Shown here piece after piece: positions 8,084-15,716 of a stretch of 64,000 bases of DNA. The notes below the pieces were generated by a model, which was given only the letters and a program-made list of their open reading frames with translations, was not told where the DNA came from and did not search any database. How positions within the stretch are numbered: the stretch's first letter is position 1; each line of letters starts with the position of its first letter. Made by a program: the position numbers and the translations under genes. This DNA is from Knoellia aerolata DSM 18566 (GTDB lineage: Bacteria; Actinomycetota; Actinomycetes; Actinomycetales; Dermatophilaceae): NCBI RefSeq assembly GCF_000768695.1, contig NZ_AVPL01000015.1:1-64000 (forward strand), given 5' to 3'.

Positions 8084-8847
8084 GCCTCGCGGCTAGGAGG
8101 TCGGCCAGCGCTATGCGCGGACACGAAAACGTCAAGGAGATTGCGGGCTCCGCTGGCCTGGCCCTCGTGGCGCTCGTGGTCTGGCAGGTGGCCAGCGGCC
8201 TCACCTTCGTCATCCCCACTCCGGTGGAGACGCTCAGGGTGCTGGTCGCGAACCTGGGCGACCCGGCATACCTGACCGACGTGCGGGCGACTGCGGTCGC
8301 GGTCGTCAGTGCCTTCACAGTTGGGACGGTGCTCGGCGGCATCATGGGTCTGGTGCTCGGGTTGTCGCGATGGGCGCGGCTGATCTTCGAGCCCCTCGTC
8401 ATCGCCCTCAACGGCGTCCCAAAGATCGTGCTGTACCCGATCCTGCTGCCCATCTTCCAGCTCAGCGGATCCAAGGTCGTGATGGGGATCCTCTTCGCCC
8501 TTTTTCCTGTGCTGATCAACGTCGCCACCGGGGTCCGCGAGGTGCCAGCGGTCTACTGGAAGCTGGGTCGCTCCGTGCAGGCCTCCCGGGTGCAGATGCT
8601 GCTCCACATCATCCTGCCCACCATCCGACGTCCCCTGCTCACAGGGATCCGCCTGGCCGCAAGCTTGGCCGTCGTAGGGGTCGTGCTGTCCGAGTTCTTC
8701 GCGACACGGAGAGGCCTCGGCCGCGTCGTCCTGCAGAGCTACGGTCACGGTGACTACGCCGAGATGGTGGCGACGATCCTGCTCCTCATCGTCGTCTCCT
8801 TCACCGTGTCAATCATGCTGTGGCGCTGGGAGAAGCGAATCCGTTGA
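8080..8847 (+). CDS. ABC transporter permease 2, NitT/TauT type
   Basis: This 255-residue membrane protein is homologous to permease 1 and would form a heterodimeric channel with it. The ATPase-docking loop is LGRSVQASRVQMLLHIILPTIRRP. The start ATG overlaps the stop of permease 1 (ATGA) and its own stop overlaps the TTG start of the Mo hydroxylase gene. Transport and catabolic genes are therefore read as one unit. Having two distinct permeases rather than one is less common for this family. Confidence 0.87.
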   Translation: MSLAARRSASAMRGHENVKEIAGSAGLALVALVVWQVASGLTFVIPTPVETLRVLVANLGDPAYLTDVRATAVAVVSAFTVGTVLGGIMGLVLGLSRWARLIFEPLVIALNGVPKIVLYPILLPIFQLSGSKVVMGILFALFPVLINVATGVREVPAVYWKLGRSVQASRVQMLLHIILPTIRRPLLTGIRLAASLAVVGVVLSEFFATRRGLGRVVLQSYGHGDYAEMVATILLLIVVSFTVSIMLWRWEKRIR

Positions 8848-11198
8848 CGTCCACCGATGCAGAGGCAAGCAGCCGCGTTGGGCCCTACGTCGGACGGCCG
8901 GTGGCGCGACGTGAAGACGAACGCCTCATGAGCGGCCGAGGCCGCTACCTCGCCGACCTCGCGGCTGGTGCGCTGTCGGTCGTCTTCGTGCGCTCCGCGG
9001 TCCCGCACGCCCTGATCAACACGATCGACACCTCAGCGGCCGTCGGCATGCCTGGAGTGGTCGGGGTGTACACCGGTGCCGACCTCGGCCTGGTCAACGA
9101 CCACATCGCCGAACTGCACGTGCCCCATCCCGCCTTCGTCGACGCCACCGCTTTCCGCATGGCCGAGCAGCGCCTGGCCATCATGCCGACGGACCGTGTC
9201 CACTACGTGGGCCAGCCCCTCGTGGCGCTCATCGCTGTCGACAGGTACACCGCCGAGGACGCGATGGAGGCAGTGGACATCACCTACAGTCCGCTGGCGC
9301 CATGCCTTGATGCGGACGCGGCTCTTCGCGAGGACGCCACCCCGATCCACCGACACCTGCGGGACAACGAGGCCGCCAGCATCCACATCGAGTTCGGCGG
9401 TCTCACTCCGGACGTGACCGCGGACCTGACGGTCGAGGGAACCTATCGGATCGGTCGGCACGGAGCAGTCCCCCTCGAAGGTCGTGGAGTGCTCGCCCGG
9501 GTGGACGCACGACGCGTCTCGGTGTGGACGTCCACCCAGATCCCGCACATGGTCCGGCGGGGCATCTGTGAGGCGACCGGGTGGGCGACCGAGGAGGTGC
9601 GTGTCGCGGTCCCTGATGTCGGTGGTGGCTTCGGCACCAAGGCGAACGTCTATGCGGAAGAGATCGTCATCGCTGCTCTGGCCCGCCGCACGGGGCGCGA
9701 CCTCGTGTGGGTCGAGGATCGCCAGGAACACCTGGTCTCCGCTGCCCAGGGTCGCGACCAGACCCACCGGACCCGCCTGGCCGTGGACGGCGAAGGACAG
9801 ATCGTGCACTGGGCGGATGACTTCACCGTGGACATCGGGGCGGGAGGGCTCTGGGTCGCGGGCGTCGTCGCGAACACCGCGATCCATGCCTTGGGTCCGT
9901 ACCGGGTCCCACGCGCGAGGATCACGGGTCGGGCCGCCTTCACCAACAAGACCATCACGGCGCAGTATCGCGGGGCCGGCCGCCCGGAAGCGTGCTTCGC
10001 GCTGGAGCGCAGCCTCGACGACGCGGCACGTCGGCTGGGCCTGTCGGGTGCGGAGATCCGGCGACGCAACCTGCTCACAGCGGAAGACCTGCCCTACCCC
10101 CGGCCGCTGCCCTACCGAGACGGCGTCGACGTCGTCTTCGACGGGGGTGACTACGCTGGGTGCCTAGAGGCAGCTCTCGAGCTGCTGCCCGTGGAGGAGA
10201 TCGAGGCACTCCAGGACGACCATCCCGATCTGCAGGTCGGCCACGGCGTCGGCTGCTACCTTGAGGCCACGGGACGTGGTCCCTATGAGACCGGACGAGT
10301 CCGGCTTATGAGCACCGGGCAGTTCGAGGTGTCCTCCGGCGCAGCCTCGGCGGGTCAGGCCCATGAGACCGCCTTCGCCCAGGTGGCGGCGGATGCCCTG
10401 CGGGTCGATCTTGCCCGGGTGAGGGTGCGACAGGCCGACACCGACTTGGTCGAGCACGGCATCGGCACGTTCGCAAGCCGGTCGGCGGTGCTCGCCGGAT
10501 CGGCCATCCGCAAGGCAGCCGACGAGGTGCGGACCCTGGCCACCGCGCGGGCCGCTGAACTGCTGGGCGCGCCTGTGCACGCCGTCGAACTGAATGACGG
10601 CATCTTCAGGAGCCACATCGGCGAGCCCGGGAGCGGCGGGGTGGGCTGGGATGACGTCGCCCGTGCGGCCGCGCCCGGAGGTGCGCACGAGGAGCTCGGA
10701 CCGCTCGACGTCACGGAGGTCTTCCGGCCACAGACCGTCACCTGGACGATGGGAGCCCACGCAGCCGTGGTCGGGGTCCATCGGCGCACTGGTGCAGTGC
10801 GGGTGCTCGCGTACGCCGTGGCGCACGAGGGTGGCGTCGAGATCAACCCCCAGGTCGTCGAGGGGCAGGTCATCGGCGGCGTGGCGCAGGGAATCGGCGG
10901 GACGCTGATGGAGGAGTTCCGCTACTCCCCGCAAGGCCAGCCGCAGTCCACCACGTTCGCGGACTACCTGCTCCCCAGCACGTGCGACGTCCCCGAGGTC
11001 CGCGTGCGTCATCTGGGTGTCGACACACCGGGCAACCCGCTTGGGGTGCGCGGCGCGGGTGAGAGCGGGACCATCGCGGTCGCGGCTGCCGTCGCCGCTG
11101 CGGTCGAGCACGCGCTCGGCGACCGGGTCCAGGTCACCGAGACGCCGATCAGCCCAGCACTGCTGCGGACCGCCCTGCGCCAGGAGCAGCGGGCATGA
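8844..11198 (+). CDS. molybdenum hydroxylase large subunit (xanthine dehydrogenase family)
   Basis: This 784-residue subunit binds molybdopterin cytosine dinucleotide and hydroxylates a substrate carbon using water. The N-terminal a/b hammerhead domain is followed by the Mo-cofactor domain with VGGGFG near residue 259 and the catalytic glutamate E740 in GAGESG. The active-site loop reads YRGAGRPE (Y375 onward) instead of the AYRCSFR loop of true CO dehydrogenase, so the enzyme is a heteroaromatic or aldehyde hydroxylase, as in nicotinate, quinoline or isoquinoline oxidoreductases. I chose TTG 8844, which overlaps the permease stop and follows GGGAGA; GTG 8820 is an alternative. A role in hydroxylating a pyridine ring next to nitrogen is inferred. 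Confidence 0.9.
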   Translation: MTSTDAEASSRVGPYVGRPVARREDERLMSGRGRYLADLAAGALSVVFVRSAVPHALINTIDTSAAVGMPGVVGVYTGADLGLVNDHIAELHVPHPAFVDATAFRMAEQRLAIMPTDRVHYVGQPLVALIAVDRYTAEDAMEAVDITYSPLAPCLDADAALREDATPIHRHLRDNEAASIHIEFGGLTPDVTADLTVEGTYRIGRHGAVPLEGRGVLARVDARRVSVWTSTQIPHMVRRGICEATGWATEEVRVAVPDVGGGFGTKANVYAEEIVIAALARRTGRDLVWVEDRQEHLVSAAQGRDQTHRTRLAVDGEGQIVHWADDFTVDIGAGGLWVAGVVANTAIHALGPYRVPRARITGRAAFTNKTITAQYRGAGRPEACFALERSLDDAARRLGLSGAEIRRRNLLTAEDLPYPRPLPYRDGVDVVFDGGDYAGCLEAALELLPVEEIEALQDDHPDLQVGHGVGCYLEATGRGPYETGRVRLMSTGQFEVSSGAASAGQAHETAFAQVAADALRVDLARVRVRQADTDLVEHGIGTFASRSAVLAGSAIRKAADEVRTLATARAAELLGAPVHAVELNDGIFRSHIGEPGSGGVGWDDVARAAAPGGAHEELGPLDVTEVFRPQTVTWTMGAHAAVVGVHRRTGAVRVLAYAVAHEGGVEINPQVVEGQVIGGVAQGIGGTLMEEFRYSPQGQPQSTTFADYLLPSTCDVPEVRVRHLGVDTPGNPLGVRGAGESGTIAVAAAVAAAVEHALGDRVQVTETPISPALLRTALRQEQRA

Positions 11199-12097
11199 AG
11201 CCGGCAGCCTTCGACTACCTGCGCGCCGAGACCATCTCGGAGGTGCTCTCGGCACTGGCGCATCCGGACACCGAGACCAAGGTCCTCGCCGGTGGCCAGA
11301 GTCTGGTGACCCTGATGAACCTGCGGCTGGCACGGCCCTCCCGGCTGGTGGACATCGGGTCCCTCGACGAGCTCGACCGGGTCTTCGACGACGTCGACGG
11401 CGTCGTGCTCGGGGCCCGGGTCCGGCACCGGACCCTCGAGTCACATCGGCTGATCCGAGAACGGCTGCCGCTGGTGGCTGCCGCTGCCGGTCACATCGGC
11501 CATGTCAGCATCCGCAACCGCGGGACTCTCGGAGGGTCGCTGGCCCACGCCGACCCGGCGGGCGAGCCTCCCTTGGCCATGCTCGTGCACGACGCCACCG
11601 TGCATGTCGAGTCGGCGGCCCGGGGATCCCGAGCCATCGCTGCCGAGGACTTCTTCGAGTCGGTCTTCACAACAACCCTCGAGCCCGACGAGCTGCTCAC
11701 GTGGGTCAGCGTGCCCGCCCTCACGCCCGGCCAGGGGTGGGGTTTCGTGGAGTACGCACCGCGGCACGGCGACTATGCGCACGCCGGGGCCGGCTGCCTG
11801 GTCACCCTCGGATCGGATGGCAGGGTCTCCGGCCTCCGCGCGGGGCTCATGGCCGTCGCGGCCCGACCCGTGCTGGTGGGCTCGGCCCAAGACGTCGTCG
11901 GTGAGCAGCCGTCCGAGGACCTGTGGCGCAAGGTCGCCGCGCACTGGGTGGGGGATCTCGACCTCGCCGGTGACGACCCCGACCACGTACGCCATCTGAG
12001 CGCCGGGGCGCTGACCGAGGTCCTCACGGCAGCGTCCCGACGCGCCTCGGGCCACCATTCGGACCACGCGAGAAATGAGGCGGAGCATGACCGTTGA
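11195..12097 (+). CDS. molybdenum hydroxylase FAD-binding subunit
   Basis: This 300-residue CoxM-type subunit passes electrons between the 2Fe-2S centres and an external acceptor through FAD. The two FAD-binding loops are visible as AGGQSLVTLMNLRLA near residues 31-45 and TLGGSLAHADPAGE near residues 110-123. The start ATG overlaps the large-subunit stop by four bases, and its end overlaps the small subunit by about 11 bases. The large-medium-small gene order is one of the usual arrangements for these enzymes. Confidence 0.92.
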   Translation: MKPAAFDYLRAETISEVLSALAHPDTETKVLAGGQSLVTLMNLRLARPSRLVDIGSLDELDRVFDDVDGVVLGARVRHRTLESHRLIRERLPLVAAAAGHIGHVSIRNRGTLGGSLAHADPAGEPPLAMLVHDATVHVESAARGSRAIAAEDFFESVFTTTLEPDELLTWVSVPALTPGQGWGFVEYAPRHGDYAHAGAGCLVTLGSDGRVSGLRAGLMAVAARPVLVGSAQDVVGEQPSEDLWRKVAAHWVGDLDLAGDDPDHVRHLSAGALTEVLTAASRRASGHHSDHARNEAEHDR

Positions 12098-12608
12098 GCA
12101 GACCGACGCCCCGCAGATCCAGCACGTCAGACTCACGACGACCGTGAACGGGAACGTTGTGACCGTCCACGTGCCCCCCCGGCTGACCTTGGCCGACCTG
12201 CTGCGCGACGAGCTTCGCCTGACCGGCACGCACCTGGGATGTGAGCACGGGGTCTGCGGCGCATGCACCGTGCTCGTCGACGGCGACAGCGTGCGGGCCT
12301 GCCTGATGTTCGCTGTGCAGGTGGAGGGCCGACAGGTGTCCACCATCGAGGGCCTCGAGGCGTGCGCCACGACCGCGCGCCTCAAGGAGGCGTTCACGCG
12401 TCACCACGGACTGCAGTGCGGGTTCTGCACGCCCGGGATGCTTGTCGTGGCGACCGAGCTGATCGACGGCAGCGACCCACGCGTGCCGTTGACCGAGACC
12501 TGCGTCCGGGAGGCCTTGTCCGGCAACGCCTGCCGGTGCACCGGCTACCAAGGAATCGTCCGTGCCGTCCTCGACGCGGCGGACCCCTCCCCTGAAGGAG
12601 CGCCATGA
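12087..12608 (+). CDS. molybdenum hydroxylase 2Fe-2S subunit
   Basis: This 173-residue CoxS-type subunit carries two [2Fe-2S] clusters. The plant-ferredoxin-like cluster uses C52, C57, C60 and C72 (CEHGVCGAC and RACL), and the second uses QCGFC and CRC in the helical C-terminal domain. ATG 12087 was chosen because GGCGGAG at 12078-12084 is a good ribosome site; ATG 12075 would add four residues. The gene overlaps both the FAD subunit and the next LLM gene. Confidence 0.93.
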   Translation: MTVEQTDAPQIQHVRLTTTVNGNVVTVHVPPRLTLADLLRDELRLTGTHLGCEHGVCGACTVLVDGDSVRACLMFAVQVEGRQVSTIEGLEACATTARLKEAFTRHHGLQCGFCTPGMLVVATELIDGSDPRVPLTETCVREALSGNACRCTGYQGIVRAVLDAADPSPEGAP

Positions 12609-13609
12609 ACGGACCGTTGACCATCGGGTATGCCGCGATGCTGGAGCAGTTCGACCCTCGCGAGAGCGTCGAGCTCACGGTGCTGGCCGAGCAGCACGGG
12701 TTCTCCGGCTGTATGGCGGCCGACCACTTCCAGCCCTGGGTTCCGGCGCAGGGTCAGGCGGCCTTCGTCTGGAACGTGCTCGGGGCCGTGGGCGAGCGCA
12801 CCCACGGTGACCTCGGTCCTGGCGTGACCTGTCCCAGCTTCCGTTTCCACCCCGCGATCGTCGCCCAGGCGGCGGCCACCCTCGAGGCGATGAACCCCGG
12901 CCGCACCTGGTTGGGACTCGGCACCGGGGAGGCTCTCAACGAGCACGTCGTCCCGGGGTACTGGCCTGAGGCGGGGGAACGCTCGCTGCGCATGTGGGAA
13001 GCCATCGAGCTCATCTCCACCTTGTTCGCCGGCTCCCTCGAGAGGCGGGACGTGAAGTTCAAGGGGGAGTACTTCACCATGGAGAGCACCCGGCTGTGGA
13101 CCATGCCGGCGGAACCCCCGCCGATCCTTGTCGCCACAGCAGGGCCGATCAACGCGAAGAAGGCCGGAAAGTTCGCCGACGGCATCATCACGGTCGGCGC
13201 CCCGCTCGAGAAGATCGAGGGGCTCTTCGCGCGATTCGATGCGGGCGCTGCTGAGGCAGGCAAGGACCCGGACACGATGCCCAAGGTGCTGCAGCTGCAC
13301 ATGTCCTGGGCGGAGACCGACGAGGAGGCGTTGGTCAACGCGATGACCGAGTGGCCCAACGGTGGCATGAAGTTCCCGAAGGCTGACATCCGGTCACCGC
13401 ACGACTTCGCCGAGATGGCGAAGCTGGTCCGGCCCGAGGACTTCCGGGGGCGCATGGTGATCTCGTCCGACCCCGACGAGCACCGTGCGTACATCCAGAA
13501 GTTCCTCGATCTCGGCTTCGACCGGGTCTACCTTCACAATGTCGGACGGAACCAGCGTGAGTGGATCGAGACCTTCGGCCGTGACGTCCTGCCGCACCTG
13601 CACCGATGA
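12605..13609 (+). CDS. F420-dependent dehydrogenase of the Fgd (glucose-6-phosphate dehydrogenase) type
   Basis: This 334-residue LLM-fold protein closely follows the layout of actinobacterial F420-dependent glucose-6-phosphate dehydrogenase. H41 and W45 in ADHFQPW correspond to the Fgd active-site pair, and the glutamate in GLGTGEALNE corresponds to its catalytic acid. Lysines in NAKKAG and KFPKADIRSP and an arginine in FRGRMVISSDPDE fall near the Fgd phosphate-binding positions, so sugar-phosphate oxidation is possible. It overlaps the 2Fe-2S gene (ATGA). A role in making F420H2 for the reductase at 4041 is attractive. Related Fgd-like proteins can also oxidise alcohols or reduce other substrates, so the substrate remains open. 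Confidence 0.8.
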   Translation: MNGPLTIGYAAMLEQFDPRESVELTVLAEQHGFSGCMAADHFQPWVPAQGQAAFVWNVLGAVGERTHGDLGPGVTCPSFRFHPAIVAQAAATLEAMNPGRTWLGLGTGEALNEHVVPGYWPEAGERSLRMWEAIELISTLFAGSLERRDVKFKGEYFTMESTRLWTMPAEPPPILVATAGPINAKKAGKFADGIITVGAPLEKIEGLFARFDAGAAEAGKDPDTMPKVLQLHMSWAETDEEALVNAMTEWPNGGMKFPKADIRSPHDFAEMAKLVRPEDFRGRMVISSDPDEHRAYIQKFLDLGFDRVYLHNVGRNQREWIETFGRDVLPHLHR

Positions 13610-13669
13610 GTCGTCCTCGCGTGACCGTTGGTCGTGGGTCACGGTCGACCAGACCCGAAGCCGTCGACC

Positions 13670-14443
13670 GTGAGCCTCCTCGAAGGGGCAGTGCTGTTCC
13701 TTGCGGGCCTCGCCGGCGGGACGATCAACGCCGTCGTCGGCTCCGGGTCGCTCATCACGTTTCCCACGTTGGTCGCCCTGGGCTACCCACCCGTGCTCGC
13801 GAACGTCTCGAACAACATCGGGATGGTCCCCGGTGGTCTCGCCGGAACGTGGGGCTGCCGGAAGGACTTGGTGAATCAACGCGGTCGGCTGGCAGCACTG
13901 GCCGCGATGTCTGCGCTCGGTGGGCTCAGCGGTGCACTGCTCCTGCTGGTGCTGCCACCGGAGACGTTCCGGACCGTCGTGCCCATCCTGCTCGGCCTCT
14001 CCGTCGGTCTCGTCGTGATGCAGCCCGCCATCCAGCGGTCGGTGGCGCTGCGACGGTCCCGAGCCGTGCAGGGCGCGCGCCCCTCCACGCCGCTGGGCGC
14101 TCGGGTCGGCGTGGCCCTGGCTGGGACGTACGGTGGCTACTTCGGCGGGGCGCAGGGCGTCCTGCTGATCGGCGTGCTCGGTGGACTGCTTCCCGAGAGC
14201 CTGCACCGGATCAACGCGCTCAAGAACGCGTTGGCGACCTGTGTCAACGCCTGTGCCGCCGTCGTCTTCCTCGCGGTGGCGCGCGAGCAGGTCGACTGGC
14301 GCCTGGTCGTCCTCATTGCCGCGGGTTCCGCCTGCGGCGGGCTGATCGGCGCCAGGGTGGGCCGGGCATTGTCACAGCGGATGCTGCGAGCCGTCGTGGT
14401 GGTCGTGGGCCTCAGCGCCATCGCCGTCTTCGTTCGGTCCTGA
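13670..14443 (+). CDS. TauE/SafE-family membrane permease
   Basis: This 257-residue protein has seven or eight membrane segments and the family's N-terminal GGTINAVVGSGSLITFPTL motif, which recurs in weaker form in the second half near GTYGGYFGGAQG. Family members move sulfite, sulfoacetate or other small organic anions. GTG 13670 places the first helix near the start; GTG 13628 is in frame and would add 14 residues, and neither has a clear ribosome site. It lies 60 bases after the Fgd-like gene on the same strand. Within the island it may export or import a pathway carboxylate. Confidence 0.8.
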   Translation: MSLLEGAVLFLAGLAGGTINAVVGSGSLITFPTLVALGYPPVLANVSNNIGMVPGGLAGTWGCRKDLVNQRGRLAALAAMSALGGLSGALLLLVLPPETFRTVVPILLGLSVGLVVMQPAIQRSVALRRSRAVQGARPSTPLGARVGVALAGTYGGYFGGAQGVLLIGVLGGLLPESLHRINALKNALATCVNACAAVVFLAVAREQVDWRLVVLIAAGSACGGLIGARVGRALSQRMLRAVVVVVGLSAIAVFVRS

Positions 14444-14528
14444 ACCACCCGATGGCCGATTCCTCACGTCGGCCCCACCAGCACGCCCCGGTCCCAAGCC
14501 CTTCTTCGCAGACGTCACAGGAGTTGAC

Positions 14529-15716
14529 ATGAACCGCCCCTCCGCCACCGCGCGCCAGTCCCCCGACGCCCTCTTCGCCATCAACCACCTGCTCGCCGCA
14601 GACGAGCTGGACGTCTGCCGCACGGTCCGCAAAGTGGTGGACGACCGCATCAGGCCTCATGTGGCCACGTGGTACGAGGAGGGCGAGCTGCCCGCGCGGG
14701 AGCTGGCCCTCCAGCTCGGCGAGATCGGGCTCCTCGGCATGCACCTCGAGGGATACGGCTGCGCCGGAATGTCGGCCACGGCCTACGGCCTCGCGTGCCT
14801 GGAGCTCGAGGCCGGGGACTCCGGCATCCGGTCGCTCGTGAGCGTCCAGGGGTCGTTGGCCATGTATGCGATCCACGCCTACGGGAGCGAGGAACAGAAG
14901 ACGCAGTGGCTGCCCCGCATGGCCACGGGGGAGGCCATCGGCTGTTTCGGACTCACCGAACCCGACCACGGGTCGAACCCCGCGGGGATGCGCACCGTTG
15001 CCACCGGCGACGGCTCCGACTGGGTGCTCAACGGCACCAAGATGTGGATCACCAACGGGTCCATCGCCGATGTCGCCGTGATCTGGGCACGGACCAGCGA
15101 CGGTGTGCGCGGGTTCGTCGTTCCCACCGACACACCGGGATTTTCGGCACGGGCCATCAAGGGCAAGATGTCGCTGCGCGCCTCGGTGACCGCTGAGCTC
15201 GTCCTGGACGGCGTGCGGCTTCCGTCGTCAGCGCTCCTCGAGGGTGCGCGCGGACTGTCCGGCCCGCTCGGCTGCTTGTCTGAGGCCCGGTTCGGCATCG
15301 TCTTCGGGGCGCTCGGCGCAGCGCGGGACTGCCTCGAGGTCACCCTCGACTACGCGCTCAGCCGTGAGCAGTTCGACCGGCCCATCGCCGGCTTCCAGCT
15401 GACCCAACAGAAGCTCGCCGACATGACGCTGGAGTACGGCAAGGGCCTGCTTCTGGCGCTGCACCTCGGTCGGCTCAAGGACACCCAGGGTCTCGCACCG
15501 GAGCAGGTGAGCCTCGGCAAGCTCAACAATGTCCGAGAGTCCCTGTCCATCGCGCGCGAATGCCGCACCATCCTGGGCGCCAATGGGATCAGCTCGGAGT
15601 ACCCCCTCATGCGCCATGCCAACAACCTCGAGTCGGTGCTCACCTACGAGGGCACCTCCGAGATGCACTCCCTCGTGATCGGGCAGGCACTCACCGGACT
15701 CGCGGCATTCCGGTGA
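14529..15716 (+). CDS. gcdH: glutaryl-CoA dehydrogenase-like acyl-CoA dehydrogenase
   Basis: This 395-residue flavoprotein matches the acyl-CoA dehydrogenase fold and in detail the glutaryl-CoA dehydrogenase group. The markers are CFGLTEPDHGSNPAGM, a substrate-loop arginine region, and the catalytic glutamate E374 in TYEGTSEMHSLVIGQALTG, where human GCDH has TYEGTHDIHALILGRAITG. GCDH oxidises and decarboxylates glutaryl-CoA to crotonyl-CoA. Its stop overlaps the start of the 2-oxoacid dehydrogenase E1 gene. E1 would supply glutaryl-CoA if its substrate is 2-oxoadipate, and this pairing is the strongest hint to the end of the pathway. A different short dicarboxyl-CoA substrate is possible. Confidence 0.85.
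   Translation: MNRPSATARQSPDALFAINHLLAADELDVCRTVRKVVDDRIRPHVATWYEEGELPARELALQLGEIGLLGMHLEGYGCAGMSATAYGLACLELEAGDSGIRSLVSVQGSLAMYAIHAYGSEEQKTQWLPRMATGEAIGCFGLTEPDHGSNPAGMRTVATGDGSDWVLNGTKMWITNGSIADVAVIWARTSDGVRGFVVPTDTPGFSARAIKGKMSLRASVTAELVLDGVRLPSSALLEGARGLSGPLGCLSEARFGIVFGALGAARDCLEVTLDYALSREQFDRPIAGFQLTQQKLADMTLEYGKGLLLALHLGRLKDTQGLAPEQVSLGKLNNVRESLSIARECRTILGANGISSEYPLMRHANNLESVLTYEGTSEMHSLVIGQALTGLAAFR

Noticed and set aside
8844-12608. Carbon monoxide dehydrogenase (coxLMS)
   Set aside because: The large subunit lacks the AYRCSFR active-site loop, so the genes were called a general molybdenum hydroxylase.
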